Assembly (NCBI GenBank): GCA_021464415.1 | Contig: JAKCWG010000783.1 | Span: 112,563-176,562 of the forward strand | Length of the DNA: 64,000 nucleotides | Direction of reading: 5' to 3' | Source: Lonicera japonica | Lineage: Eukaryota; Streptophyta; Magnoliopsida; Dipsacales; Caprifoliaceae | Shown here: positions 1-11,600 of the stretch, in pieces | Layout: each line of letters opens with the position of its first letter | Numbering within the stretch: the stretch's first letter is position 1 | Notes under the pieces: generated by a model | What the model saw: the letters and a program-made list of their open reading frames with translations, nothing else | What the model was told of the DNA's origin: nothing | Databases searched by the model: none | Translations under genes and position numbers: made by a program

Positions 1-1100
1 TCAGGGTGAATTCTATAGAGACGCTCAAAAGAAAAAACACCATTTGTAACAAGAGAAGGAATGTTGTTTATAATAAACACAGAGGTATGGATGGCTTTTT
101 CCCAAAAGGTGGAGGGGACAAAGTATGACACATGAAGAGTTTGGGCAATTTTAACAACATGGCTGTGTTTATGTTCCGTAATACCATTTTGTTGTGAGAT
201 GTCAGGGCAGGATAGTTGAGGAAGAGTGCTTTGGGATTTGAGGAACTCAAGGAAGGATTTGGACAAATATTGGCTTCCAGAATCAGTGAGAATTTTTTTT
301 ATGGTTTTAGAAAATTATGTTTTAATCATAGTAGCAAACTCAATGTAAACTTTTAGGAACTATGACTGACGGTGAAGTAAATAAATCCAAGTGCAGCGAG
401 AATAATCATCAACAAAATCACATAATATGAAGCTCCACCCATAGAAGAAATAGGAGCTTTAACCCACACATCAGAATGTATAAGATCAAAAGGAGAAGAT
501 GAAACTGTTGTACTATTATTAAAAGGAAGGGCCGGTTGTCTGACTAGTTTACAAGCAACCCAAAAGGATCTTTGTCAAATGTAGTTGGGCCTAATAACCT
601 ATTTTTAACCATATATCTAAGGTGAGGAAAATAAAAATTTCCTAATCTGGAGTAGCAAAATAGAAAAAAAGATGGGTGTGAAGTAGATGCCGTTAAAGAT
701 GTATTGTTTGTGATGAAATTTGGAGTTCGTCTGTAAGATATAAGCGTCCAACTCTATCGCATTTAATAACTTGTTTGCCAATCAAACGGTCCTACACAAT
801 AAAACCCGAGGGACAGAGAAAACTTTAAAAATAGACAGGCCATTAATGTTTTTAATAGAACGAATGTGACTCGCAATAATAACAAAGCCGTCAATTGTGT
901 GAATTTTGAGTGCATGGGACTAAAGGAATCAAAATGTGTAGTGTCAAAAGTCATGTGATTTGATGCTTTAGAATCAAGGAACCAGGGAGAGGAAGATGTA
1001 CCTGAAGAGATTGAAAAAGCAGAAGCAATAGTAGGATTCTTATCGAGTGGAAGAGTCTGTTGTATCATAGCTTGAGCATCGTTTAAGGTGGGTGGATTTT
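1..1100 (-). pseudogene. copia pol remnant (protease and integrase start)
   Basis: On the minus strand, WFLDSKASNHMTF at about 995-950 is the copia protease site, where the usual Asp-Ser-Gly has become Asp-Ser-Lys. Further down, about 520-340 shows a degraded integrase core (HSDVW-like start, then a D-D-Y-S-R-type motif) with several stops, and 250-68 corresponds to the Q-x-N-G-x-x-E-x-K-H-R region of integrase, also out of frame in places. The catalytic change plus stops make this non-functional. The remaining domains lie beyond the window edge. Confidence 0.7.
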
Positions 1101-1189
1101 GGGGATTAGATGGGGAAAATGCTACAGCAGACAATCCAGCTGAATTTTGTTGTCCCTGCATGTATTGAGAGGTAGGAGACGGACAATAC

Positions 1190-2130
1190 TTGACTATTTG
1201 TTCAATGCTCTTGCAGTAGTTACATTGAACCTGGGAAAGATCTCGAGGTGGATATCTTGGGTATTATGAGGATGTGGAGGTGTATATGATGGCCGAGGGG
1301 AAAAATCTCAAGGTGGATGTGCTTGGGTATTATGAGGATGTGGAGGTGCATATGATGGCTGAGGTGACGTCCGATGAGGACGTGGTGAAAATGTATTGTT
1401 GGGTGGTCCGTAGTGTTGACTATGCAGGCGAGGAGATGTAGCATATGAGGTATTCGGGGTCGTAGGTGCAATATAAGATGTATTCGAACTCAGGGTTGCC
1501 ACAAACACTGAGGAAATATTTGAAGTAATGCCCATTCGAGTTTCTTCAATAATTAGTTTTGTCAGTGCCGATTCACCAGAGGGGAGAGGTTTGCGATGAA
1601 GCATATATGCCCTTATCGGTTCAAATTCATCCCGCAGTGCCATAAGGAATTGTATAAGCCACGTTTCTCCACGAAAGGTTTGCCAGATGCCTCGATCTAT
1701 TGTTTATTGAGGTTGCATGAGTTCAAGTTGATCCCATATAACGTACATGCTACAGTGAAAGTCAGACACTGATTGTCCTGGTTGTTGCAGGAGGGTACAT
1801 ATATCATGTTCTTGTTTGCACTTTTTGGTGAAGTTGGTTTAAACGTATATGTGTACTAAAAAATCCTAAGCTTTATTTATTGTATTACACCTTTTAAGCT
1901 GTAGATTGATGGATAGGATGACAGTGTTTACAATCCAGGTTAAAATTTTGTTGTTGTTGATATCGCAATCGGCAAACTTTTCATCGATTTTAGCATGGTG
2001 ATAGGGATTTCAGAGATGGTAATAATGTAAAAATAAAGAGATAACTAATCAAATAGTAAGCAAACTGTGTAAATAATAGTGCATTTGACCTGATTTTGGT
2101 ATTTAGAGATTGAATTTGGAGAAAGGAAGG
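1190..2130 (-). pseudogene. copia gag remnant
   Basis: The minus-strand reading frame 1643-1308 gives a copia-type gag (UBN2-like) tail, with LIIEETRMG followed by a Pro/Ser/Thr/His-rich linker. Further on, at about 1235-1190, lies a retroviral-type zinc knuckle reading CNYC...C in which the expected histidine is glutamine. Upstream of 1643 the frame is broken. The linker DNA at 1236-1370 contains an imperfect tandem duplication of about 68-69 bp, which lengthens the Pro-His stretch. Frame breaks and the missing zinc ligand show that the gene is inactive. Confidence 0.65.
1236..1370. repeat. Imperfect tandem duplication in copia gag
   Basis: Two adjacent copies share TTGGGTATTATGAGGATG and GTGGAGGTG with about 68-69 bp spacing. 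They fall in the Pro/His-rich linker of gag. Confidence 0.7.
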
Positions 2131-2230
2131 TTGCAGTTACATCCGAAGCGGTAAAAAATCTTAGGTACCAGTCTGGGTTGTTAGAGAATCAATTAAAAAA
2201 GAGCAAAACCAGTTAACAAAATATCGCTGG

Positions 2231-5200
2231 TGTAACGCCCCGTATCTCTCCATTTGTCGGAATCGCGATTCAGGTCGCGTGTAAGGCATAAATGGACTTC
2301 GGATAGCTATATTTTGCTTCAAAAGGATCAAAATGGCTCAAAGACTTCCAACGAGTTACATTAATATATTTAAGCGTATTAGAATAGCTGTAAGTCATTT
2401 TGGGTGGTTCGAGTTAAAATCGGGATGTATTTACTCGACTTCATAAATTTTGGATAATTTGAAGGAAGCGTAACATCTTCGTTCCTCGCCAGATTGAGTT
2501 TCCGTCAATGTAGGGGTCTAGATTTTTATGCAATCTACAACTTTCTTGTTTTGGCCGAAGGCAAATTCAGGTTCCTACTAGGTCAAAACTGAGCGCGAAA
2601 TAGGCAAATCACTAATAATTCATTTTGTAACCTTATGCATAATACTGACTTTGACGCGCTGCTGTGGATAATCCATCGAGAATTTGGGAAAATTTTCTCT
2701 TAGAGATTTGTAGAGATTTGAATAAGCTTTCCGTGACATAAAGATTATCTCAATCGGACTTCCGAGCGAGAAGTTATGGCCGTCCAAAGATCAGTACTGC
2801 AAGTCTCAAATGTAGTGCGCGTGAACAGTAATTCTAGAATTTAAGCGACAGTTTATATATATACATTCTTCTTTATTTTCTCCTCATTCCACCACCATTC
2901 CACGAGAGCTTCTAGAGAGAGATAGAGTGAGGAGATTCTTGAGGGTTTATATGGATTTTCATCTCCTATCCATAGATTAAGCTCCAAAATCATCAAACCC
3001 ATCTTCTAAACAACTATTCATCTTCTTCATCCTTCCTCCTCATCCGTGGCAGCTTGAGCTCGGGATTGGGGTTCAGAATTTGGGACCACGCATCATCAAT
3101 TCGAGAATGAAGCTTCAATTAGGTGGGGACACTAATCTTAAACTTGTTTCTCTTCAAACTATCATGTGTTATATAGCAATTTCATACAAAGATGGGAATT
3201 TGGATGAAAAACCCTAGGTTGTGATGTGCATGTGAGTTTGGTTGGTTTGAGGATCAATTGATGGTGCATAAGTGTAGAATATCGCATATATATCATGTAT
3301 TAATGACTCTCATCATGCTATGATCCATGAACTTGTTTCTACATATCATACCCATTTGGTAGTAAGGTGTATGGACTAGAAAATTGGGGTTTTGGGATTT
3401 GTGTGCATAGAATGGTTGGTTATATATTGTAAATGATAGATATACGCATATATTTTAGTAGTTAAAGGTATTAAACCTTGTACATGAGTATTGAACCAAG
3501 AACCCACTAGGGCAGAAATAATAAATACTAACTTTTGAGTTTATTGTATTATATGGATCTTGTTAGTATCAAGAAGCGAGAATACATCTACGACAAACTC
3601 TAGTAATGTAATAAATATGACTTGGTGGGGCGTAGGTTGTTGTAGCCATAACCATAAGGATATGGTATGCCACTCACATATCGGTTAGGCGAGAAACCAT
3701 AGTAAGTGGCGCGTAGCTTGATTAAATAACGTGAGGATATCGATAAGACTCGCGCAGCTTTAGTTTTACGCGCGCGATACATAATAAAATGTAAAGTATC
3801 AATGTTGCAATAGTTGACCATTTAAATGTGAATTATTACATTATAGAAATATTATGGATAAAAGACGTGATAACAAAGCTTTTGATAATGATAAACGAGT
3901 GGTGCGTAATCGTGTGATTCTATGTATATAAAATAGATTACAAATGGACCGGTTGCGTGGGCTTGACATGTATAAATGACTATAAAGCCTAATATGCGAA
4001 TTATCTTATCGACACAACGCAACGAGATATTTATATATTCGTACATATTGATTCCTATATATATGGCCTTGTTACATAGATGTACATGGGTGTTTTGTGA
4101 TGAGGCCCTAAATGTGAATTACCTTATTAGTGCAAGTAAACAAATGATACACCTTGTTATTATTTTATTGTATTTTGCTAATGGATGGTTTCTATGAATG
4201 TGGTAATTTATATATTGTGCGATTCATGATTGAATCTATAAATGTATATAATGTGATGATGAGATGACATTAGTCCAGTGATGGTCCCGGGTTTGGTCTC
4301 TAACGATTAGGGCCGTAAGTTGGGATCGAGTGCCCCTGGGCGAAAGATCAAAAACCGTGCACGAAAACGAACGAGAGGCCCTGCTGCCTCGTGGATGAAA
4401 GGCCACGAAATGCAGACCTGTTGACGCTTGGATGAACATGGGTATTATTGTGATTATCGAGATTAAAATGATTATTGAGATACATGTCTTGGATGACATG
4501 GTCAGTTATTGAGACTAAGTCTTGGTTGGTAAGGATATAACACAAAGACAGGTGTAACGATGATCTTGATAGATTTTATCGTGTTGTTTCTTATATTGTT
4601 TTGTTTAGGTATTATTCTAAATATATATATATATATATATATAATGCCTTGGACGCATTGAGTTTAGCATGAAATGAACGCGGACACTTATTAAAAAGAT
4701 CATAATGCACATAGGAAAATAGTTGGCCTTTCATAATGTACTAATACACAAAGAGGAAAGCATTGTTAGCTAATGGCCATAAGATAAAGTAGACGAGCAT
4801 GAGAACACGTGAGGCTGACGAGGCTAGATGGCCGGATCATAACAAACATAAAATATTAATAATCAAAGTGGATCCATAATAGTCGGCTAATAGTCGGCTA
4901 AGTATTAGATCCATAATGAACTATCATTAAAGAGGAAACAATGAATACTTGGCCTATGGTTATATCTCTCAATAGGATGATAGAATGGTTGGGAATGGTG
5001 TCGATACACGCCTTAGAATCAATCGACCGTAGTAAGACGTACCTTAGGAAGCTAGAGTCGGGATGAGATGGTTTAGGACTAACGATTCTCTTATGCTATA
5101 GAAACCTAGAAGGAGCTTACTTTGTGGAAAGCCTAGAGGCAAAGTCGGTTAGTTGGGTAGTTAGCTTCCGGTGGCTAGGATAGAAATCCTAATGGGGTTC

Positions 5201-5779
5201 GGCATACACGGGTGTGTGGGTTGAATAGCATTGCATGGTTTTCAAACTATTATATTAAAGTAAAGTATTTTCTATATCAATACTCTATAGTTCCCACTGA
5301 GCCCGGATTTGGCTCATCCTTTTTTGAAACAGTTTTGCAGGTAGGCTTTGGGGCAGGAGCGTGGATTCCATTTAGAAGCATCTGATTTTCTTAGACCTCT
5401 GTAGCCCTTAGATAAAGGACTAAGTTATATAATTGTTTGCCTTTTATTGTATTCTAAATGAACTATGACTTTGATAAGCGATTTGTATCGTAAACTTGTG
5501 TAAATGGTTTTATATGTGGAGTGGACTTTAAATTGTGGATTGGTTTGTGTTGTTTTTGTATGAAAATAGTTTTAAACTTAACAGGGCAGATTGTTGTGTA
5601 AACGAACTCTATATGCCGAAATTTTTTAAAACGAGCTTTCCTCTGATCATGTATTATTAAGAAAAAGTTTTTAAAAGTTATGCTTTTTTTATATATTTTA
5701 AACCTGCTGTCGCGCACGGCATCCGTGATTAACCGGGTCTCGGAGGTGAAAATCTTAGAACACGATTCGGGGTGTCACA
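2231..5779 (+). mobile_element. Long solo LTR, probably of a Ty3/gypsy element
   Basis: The insertion starts TGTAACGCCCCG and ends CGGGGTGTCACA, a 12-bp imperfect inverted repeat with TG...CA ends. It is flanked by the perfect 5-bp duplication GCTGG (2226-2230 and 5780-5784). No gag-pol reading frame, primer-binding site or internal repeat is visible. A TATATATATA box at about 2856, followed by a pyrimidine-rich start-like region, fits an LTR promoter. The size of 3,549 bp would suit long-LTR chromoviruses such as Tekay/Del, but that lineage is an inference. The alternative is a large non-autonomous element without internal coding capacity. Strand is arbitrary, taken from the TATA orientation. 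Confidence 0.7.
4616..4642. repeat. (AT)n microsatellite
   Basis: Uninterrupted AT dinucleotide run of about 27 bp inside the solo LTR. Confidence 0.95.
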
Positions 5780-5784
5780 GCTGG

Positions 5785-6209
5785 TTAAAATTAACGGATC
5801 TAACTGACAATTGTTATCTTTAACGGAAAAAGCTAATTGTCGATACCTTTAACGATAACGGCTGATGGTAATGGTAACGGTAATGGCCGTTAACTTTAAC
5901 GGAAAAGGGATGACACCGTTGAAGTTAACGGTAACGGTGACGGCGCCTGAAACAACGTTGCGGGTGATAATTTACAAACGCGGCGTGTGTGGGCACCTGG
6001 AGCAATTTATGGGGCTTATATTTATATTTCTGGGATCGTCTTTGAAAGACAAAGATGATGGTGTGTTAGTGGTTTGATTTTAGTACAATATTGATGACGT
6101 AGTACGGATGTGACAGTATGAAGTAGTAGGTTTTGGTTGTAGCTGTGATTTGGCTGAGGAAGTTGGTGGCCAGATGTGAAAAAAGAAAATCCAGCAGAGG
6201 CTCAACCTC
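5785..6209 (-). other. Copia leader between primer-binding site and solo LTR insertion
   Basis: This is the untranslated leader of the minus-strand copia element. At 5850-5945 it carries an irregular cluster of TTAACGG/GTAACGG motifs. No coding sequence was recognised. Confidence 0.6.
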
Positions 6210-6221
6210 GCTCTGATACTA
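6210..6221 (-). other. tRNA-iMet primer-binding site
   Basis: Minus-strand TAGTATCAGAGC matches the copia primer-binding site TGGTATCAGAGC (complement of the initiator methionine tRNA) at all but one base. It directly abuts the LTR end, as expected for the start of minus-strand DNA synthesis. Confidence 0.8.
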
Positions 6222-6938
6222 TGTTAAGTGTATAACAGTAGAGAGAGATGGAAGAAATTGTATATCATGTTATTCAATTATACAAAAAAGAGCATTATTT
6301 ATAAGCTTTACAAGGTGAAGAAAAAGGAAAGAAATAATCCTAACCCAATCTACTATATGGTATTTACAACTATTTTAGAAAATGGAAATAACAAAGCTAT
6401 ATTAGAAAAAGGAGTCAGCAAATTAACATTCCAGAGTCGTTTAACGCGTTTGTTCCACTAAACTCTCTGTTTTGCCAACTTATCTTACAATTAGTCCTAT
6501 AGCATGTTTTGTATTTAACATTACTTAGAGAGGCGCATTTTGTGCTTATTTAGTGCCTTAAGATCTTGAAAAATGCATTGGACAAGAAAAGAATGATCAA
6601 ACAAGCAAAAGTGGCCATTTTAAGCAAAATGTCACACAAAGTCAAAGGACCTGGATTGATCCTAGGTAAACCACAGGTAAACCACGATCAATCTAGGTAT
6701 GGCAGTTAACTCCCATGATCAATTTAGTCCCTGCTTCACTGCTTTATGTCACTTATGTTGTGGGAACAACTCTACTAAGTCTTTCATTAGATAAACCCTT
6801 TAAATATGGCATAAATACAATAATAAATAGGGTTTACAAGAAAGCTCAATATGACCCATAATACATAATTTACACAGAAAAATCCTTAATACATATTATA
6901 TCTAGACAATAGCACACTAAGTGTAATTTTCTTCAACA
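6222..6938 (-). repeat. 5' LTR of the minus-strand copia element
   Basis: The segment begins TGTTAAGTG and ends CTTCAACA on the plus strand, so on the element's strand it runs TGTTGAAG...TTAACA, the usual TG...CA termini. A copia primer-binding site lies directly next to its inner end at 6210-6221. The length is 717 bp. The partner LTR is not in the window. Confidence 0.8.
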
Positions 6939-6944
6939 CTCCCC

Positions 6945-7365
6945 CTTGTGCTAAGTCGGAGATAGAATGGTACATGTCTTGTTACCTCATTAAAACCTTG
7001 TCAAGTAACAAAAACCCTGTGGGAAAAAATAACCTTGATCAAAGGGAAAAAAGTATAACATTATGATAATTATGTTAGACTTCCTTCGTTGAGTCTATAC
7101 TTCCATTTGATCCTTACTTCAATCAATAGAGTTTGCACGTATCATTACCTCATTGAAAACCTTGTCAAGTAACAAAACCCAGTGGAAAAATAAACCTTAG
7201 CCTAAGGAAAAGAGTAAAACGTAATATTATATGGATGTTAGACTCCCCTCCAAGTATACACCTCCCCCTGATGTTTACATTAATCAAGGAATTTAAAAAT
7301 CTTATGCATGTATCGTTGCCTCATTAAAAACCTTACCAAGTAGCAAACCCAGTGGAAAAAAATAT
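6945..7365. repeat. Three degenerate tandem units of about 165 bp
   Basis: The motif CCTCATTAAAAACCTT(G/A)..CAAGTA.CAAA.CC..GTGG recurs at about 6986, 7147 and 7319. Each copy is preceded by a related AT-rich stretch with a CTCCCC or TTCC box and followed by GGAAAA. Outside the adjacent copia LTR no coding frame is seen. Probably a remnant of another retroelement; the family was not identified. Confidence 0.6.
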
Positions 7366-7372
7366 ACTTTTA

Positions 7373-8085
7373 GGGCTTGTTTAGTCCAAGATTTAAACCA
7401 TCTCGAGATTACTAAATTCCAGTCCAAAACAAGTCCCGCGTTTGGTTCAAGTTTTATGTTCGGGATAAATGATTATAAGAATCAGTCAATCCTCTCAAGT
7501 TCTCCTATTTAAATCACAAAGACTAAGCCATTACTAGAGGGCATCTTTTCAAAATTTTCTTATTAGGAATAAAACAACCCTTTTCCTTATGAATAAAAAA
7601 TTATTTTCCCATCCGTATCCCTTTTAAAAACGATCAAATCTAGGGCATAACCAAATATTGTTTGGACCTTTTATTTATTTTTTAGTTAGGTTGTTGCACA
7701 AAAAATATTGTTTGGGATTATTTTTCCTTTTTTTTATTTTTTATTTTGTTATGTTGCTGCACAAAAAAATTGTTATTTTTGTAAGAAAGTTATTAGACAT
7801 GTGTAATTTTTGTAATTTATTATAGTAATTGTACCTTTTGGAAAATTAGGAGATGTTTTATCATTTTATTAAAGGAATGGCATTTTTGTAATTAACACTT
7901 TATTCCATTCCTATTCACAGTTAAACCAAACATAGTGAAAGTAATGTAACATTCCAGGAATAGAGCATTCATGTTCGAACTTAACATTGGCATGGTATCC
8001 TAGATGCCAAAAAAAAATAAAAATAAAAAATTTTCAAGAATCAAGTACATCCATTCCATTCCCAAAACTCAAACCAAACGAGCCC
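7373..8085. mobile_element. PIF/Harbinger-like MITE
   Basis: The element begins GGGCTTGTTTAG and ends with the inverted form of GGGCTCGTTTGG, and is flanked on both sides by TTA (7370-7372 and 8086-8088). A TTA target duplication with GGGCTTGTTT termini is typical of Tourist/Harbinger-type elements. It is 713 bp, AT-rich and has no transposase. Related degenerate copies lie near 31960-32566 and 34750-34870. Confidence 0.7.
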
Positions 8086-8302
8086 TTAGGGAATTAAACA
8101 AAGCATTCTCCCTTAGAGATCCACAATACAAACATAATCTCAGCCGTCCAAAGCACATGTTAAGAATTGCTAAATTATGGTGCAATTGAACACCATATTC
8201 ACTTTTATCTCAAATTAAAACTGATATTTCTAAATAATTACACATATAGAATGAATTTTGAGATTGAAAAGTTGCTACAGCAATGTGAAATTTGAGATTC
8301 TT

Positions 8303-8305
<3 letters not shown>

Positions 8306-8340
<35 letters not shown>
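8306..8340. repeat. (CT)n microsatellite
   Basis: About 35 bp of uninterrupted CT repeats. Confidence 0.95.
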
Positions 8341-8345
<5 letters not shown>

Positions 8346-9060
8346 TGAGAACTAATAGTTGGTCCTTCAAACAAAACAATGTCCTTTATTGTTAAACATG
8401 TCCTTCAAACTAACGCTTCAAATAGACTGTTTTATATATTGTCCTTAATTATTAGTTCCATTTTTTTAGAGACCTATTCATTTGATTTTGAATATTAAAA
8501 AAAAAATGGGGCTTTTTTTTAAAGGACAAGTGTCCGTTCTATTAAAGGACAACTTTTTAATTAAGGACAAAATATTAATAATTACATTATTTCAATGAAT
8601 TAAGTTGAATTACAATACTACCCTTCGTAAAGATAATTATAAGAAAATAAATATACAATTAAATTATGAAATAAATCAATTAAAATAAATTCAAACACAT
8701 GTCACAAGAAATTCAAAAAAGAAATTAAACAGAAGAAATATTCAAACAAAGTCAATGGATTTAAATGTCTCAAACTAATGAGATATAATATGAGACGAAA
8801 GCTGTAAATATGTCTGAACCACAATTCTCCCATAATAGCAAGCATAAATATAAAGTTATGTTCTTTTAATTAATTTTATGGCCAACATATTAAGATGCTT
8901 TATTTTTCTGTCAGATATATTAAGTTGCATCTTTGTAATTTTATAGCAGACATATTAATTTTTTTTTCATTTTTCTGGCAGACATAATATAAAATAGAAA
9001 TGAGCATTGCACCTTGTGAAACAAATTCATTATGTTAGACCTTGTGCAAGAGCAAGGTAA
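8341..9060. other. AT-rich intergenic DNA
   Basis: No gene is seen. Several GGACAA/GTCCTT motifs in both orientations (8361, 8400, 8440, 8524, 8546, 8568) suggest the remnant of a non-autonomous DNA transposon, but neither ends nor a target duplication could be placed. Confidence 0.4.
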
Positions 9061-9084
9061 AAAAGGGGCTAAGACTAGGGGACA

Positions 9085-9400
9085 TGGGTTACCACCTATC
9101 AATCACTAGAAGATGTTCTCTCAGTATGGCGCGATTGTTGATTTGAAGATCGTTAACGATCGAGAGATTGGAGGATCCAAGGGTTTTGGATTTGTTACCT
9201 CTACGGATGAGTAGAGGATGCATGGAGATGCTATTGAAGGCATGAACAGTTAGAGCCTTGACAAACGTAACACAACCATGAATGAGGCTCAACCTCGCAA
9301 CAGTAGTGGTAGTGGCGGCTGTGGGGGTAATTGCTGCTGCGGCAGATATTGAGGTCGCAATGAATGAGGTGGTCATGGAGGTGGAGGTTATGGTCTAAAA
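9085..9400 (+). pseudogene. Processed pseudogene of a glycine-rich RNA-binding protein (GRP7/8 type)
   Basis: Plus-strand translation gives a broken RRM: TWVTTYQSLED, then, after a frameshift, FSQYGAIVDLKIVNDR and an RNP-1 box KGFGFVT, later DAIEGMN, and finally a short Gly-rich tail (GHGGGGYG). This order is that of plant GR-RBPs such as GRP7/8, which bind RNA through one RRM. In-frame stops occur after TDE and after EGMN, and a small deletion shifts the frame just before FSQYG. Active family members usually have an intron within the RRM; none is seen here, so a retrocopy is likely. The minus-strand ORFs over this stretch are shadows. Confidence 0.8.
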
Positions 9401-11600
9401 CATTGTACAAAAAACTCATGCTTACCCTCTGCTTGGTTTTGCATGGAGTATCATACATTTTACATCTGAAATGTACCGGTTATGTGATTGAAATAGGCAA
9501 TGGGTTACTTCTCACATAGGCCCATGAAAAAAAATATTTGATAGGCCCATTGTGGTACTTTTGTTTTGGTTCAAAAGAAATTTAAAAATGTTGCTTTACG
9601 AAAAGTAGTACTGAAATTTAACTTAATTAATTGAAATAACAAAATAATTAATATTTTTTTTTAATTAAAAAGTTATCTTGCAAATTAATAAATTTAAACG
9701 AATGTCCTTTATCATAAGCACCATTTATGTATTCTCTATTATTATTAATTTCTAAAAAAAAAATAATCTGTAGGGAGTTACACCTTCGTCGCCACCCCAT
9801 CACACGTTTAACATAGAAAATCAGTAGATGAGATAATTAATTTAATTGTTATGCTAGTGATGTCTTAACTTGTAGATTATATCTAGGAAATTAATATGAT
9901 ATCCCTAATATTTGTTTTTTGTCACAAAGATTTAGTCCACTAAGAGATTAATTTTTGTTGTTCGTCCTTCTTACTTTATTTAAATGCCAACTCATATTAA
10001 ATCATATATTTTTTTGGCTAAACTAACCCCTATTTAGTTAGACTAATCAAGCCAAGTATTTATGGAAATTTGTTGACTTTTCATTACCTAAATATAAACA
10101 TTAACGTTATAATTACATGCTGAAACTTACTTATAATCTATTATAATAATTTGGGAAATTTTAATTTTGCACCCCGCATTTTATCTTGTAATTTGAGTTT
10201 ACACCCCACATTTTATTTTCTTTGAGATCGCACCTGACTTTTAATGAATTTTGTTAAATGATGTTGCATTACTTTTTTCTTGACCAAAATGCCCTTATGC
10301 CCTTATTGCTTCTTATGTTGCATTACTACAAGCACAATTCTTGTAAAATATGTTATACAAAGTCGTAACCTGTATCAAATGCACAATCTACTGTTCAAAA
10401 AATATCTTAAATCTCAACCAAACAATTTTTATCCCTCGTACATTTTTAACATCTAAAAATCATTACCCCTTATTATATAGATTCATGTCTATATACTTAT
10501 ATCTTGTAATTTTGTGAATCTCTTACGGGATTTTTTTTACACATTATGACGTCCATCTAATTAAAATATGTGATCAATTACTTTAAGTTTTATAAATTAT
10601 TTAAAAATCTATATAATTATTTATTTAAGGTACTTTAGATTGATTTATGTCAACTTTATACTCTTTACATATTAATTTTAATTTGATTTGAAAGCTTAGT
10701 CTTGTCCATATGGTACATATAATTAAAAACTACAAAGTATAGAAACAAACTCGTTGACATGTCGAATTCTTAAAACTAGGATATTGCACACGCCGATGAT
10801 TCATCAATAAATTAAATTATTCATATAAAATACATATATGTTTTATATAGAGCAAATGTAAATTTTTTGTCAAATGAATCGGTACGCAAAATATCTAATA
10901 TTACTAAAATATATGTATATCGTATAAACTAAAAATTATTAAAGTGTTTACTCTACTCTCGTACAATCGTTCATTTCAAATTTTAATTTTAATTATTATA
11001 ACCCTCCTTTTAGTGTTTTCACATAATTATATATATATATGTAAGAATTTTCAGTTTTTTGTATATGAAAATAACTTTGAAAAGAAATCTAAACGAACTT
11101 ACTCAAATCAACCGCTTCTTAAAATTATAACTTTTTCCCAATATCTCACCCCTTCATGAAATTGTTATTATTACTATTTTAGTTTCTAAAATAATCTCTA
11201 ACATTATTAGTTGGCTTGATTCCAATGTCAAAAACACTTTTTTTGTTGTAATATATATGTCACCTAAATACTTGAAAAATCTAGAATATATGTAATTGTA
11301 AACAAATAGGTTTAAAAAATAAAATATCTACGAAGATATTAGATATTTAATAATGGAAATGGTTAAAAAAATAATATATATATATACACACATAAGTGTA
11401 CACAAGTAGCTTTAAAATGTAAAATCTACACGAAAATATTAAAAAAATTAACAAAGGAAACTATTTAAAAATAAATATAATATATTAAATACATAAACAT
11501 AATATATACAAAACAAATAATTATTAATGAAAATTAAGATAAACTAATCATTAAATTTGAAAGCCTAAAATTAATCAATCCGCCAAATGGTTCCATAAAT
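9401..11600. other. AT-rich intergenic DNA
   Basis: No gene is supported. Bases 9775-9890 match 14990-15085 (both read through ...CACACG/CATG...TTTAGCATAGAAAAT and CTTAACTTGTAGATT), so this is a fragment of the duplicated block described at 13.2-16.6 kb. Bases 10160-10320 have low-complexity text of the kind found in degraded transposons (ACCCCGCATTTT, ACCCCACATTTT). Confidence 0.6.

Larger units (their letters stand above)
1..6938 (-). mobile_element. Ty1/copia retrotransposon, 5' part, split by a solo LTR
   Basis: Read on the minus strand this is an LTR (6938 down to 6222), a primer-binding site, a leader, gag, protease and the start of integrase, which runs off the window at base 1. The order gag-protease-integrase is that of Ty1/copia. 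The element is interrupted between 2230 and 5780 by a 3.55-kb insertion flanked by the duplicated target GCTGG. Stops and frameshifts are present in every coding segment, so the copy is dead. The 3' half (reverse transcriptase, RNase H, 3' LTR) is outside the window, so its own target duplication cannot be checked. Confidence 0.85.

Noticed and set aside
5860..6077. Plus-strand 70-residue ORF (MVMVTVMAV...)
   Set aside because: It falls in the repetitive leader of the minus-strand copia element and is a by-product of GTAACGG repeats.
9089..9458. Two minus-strand ORFs
   Set aside because: Antisense shadows of the glycine-rich RNA-binding pseudogene.
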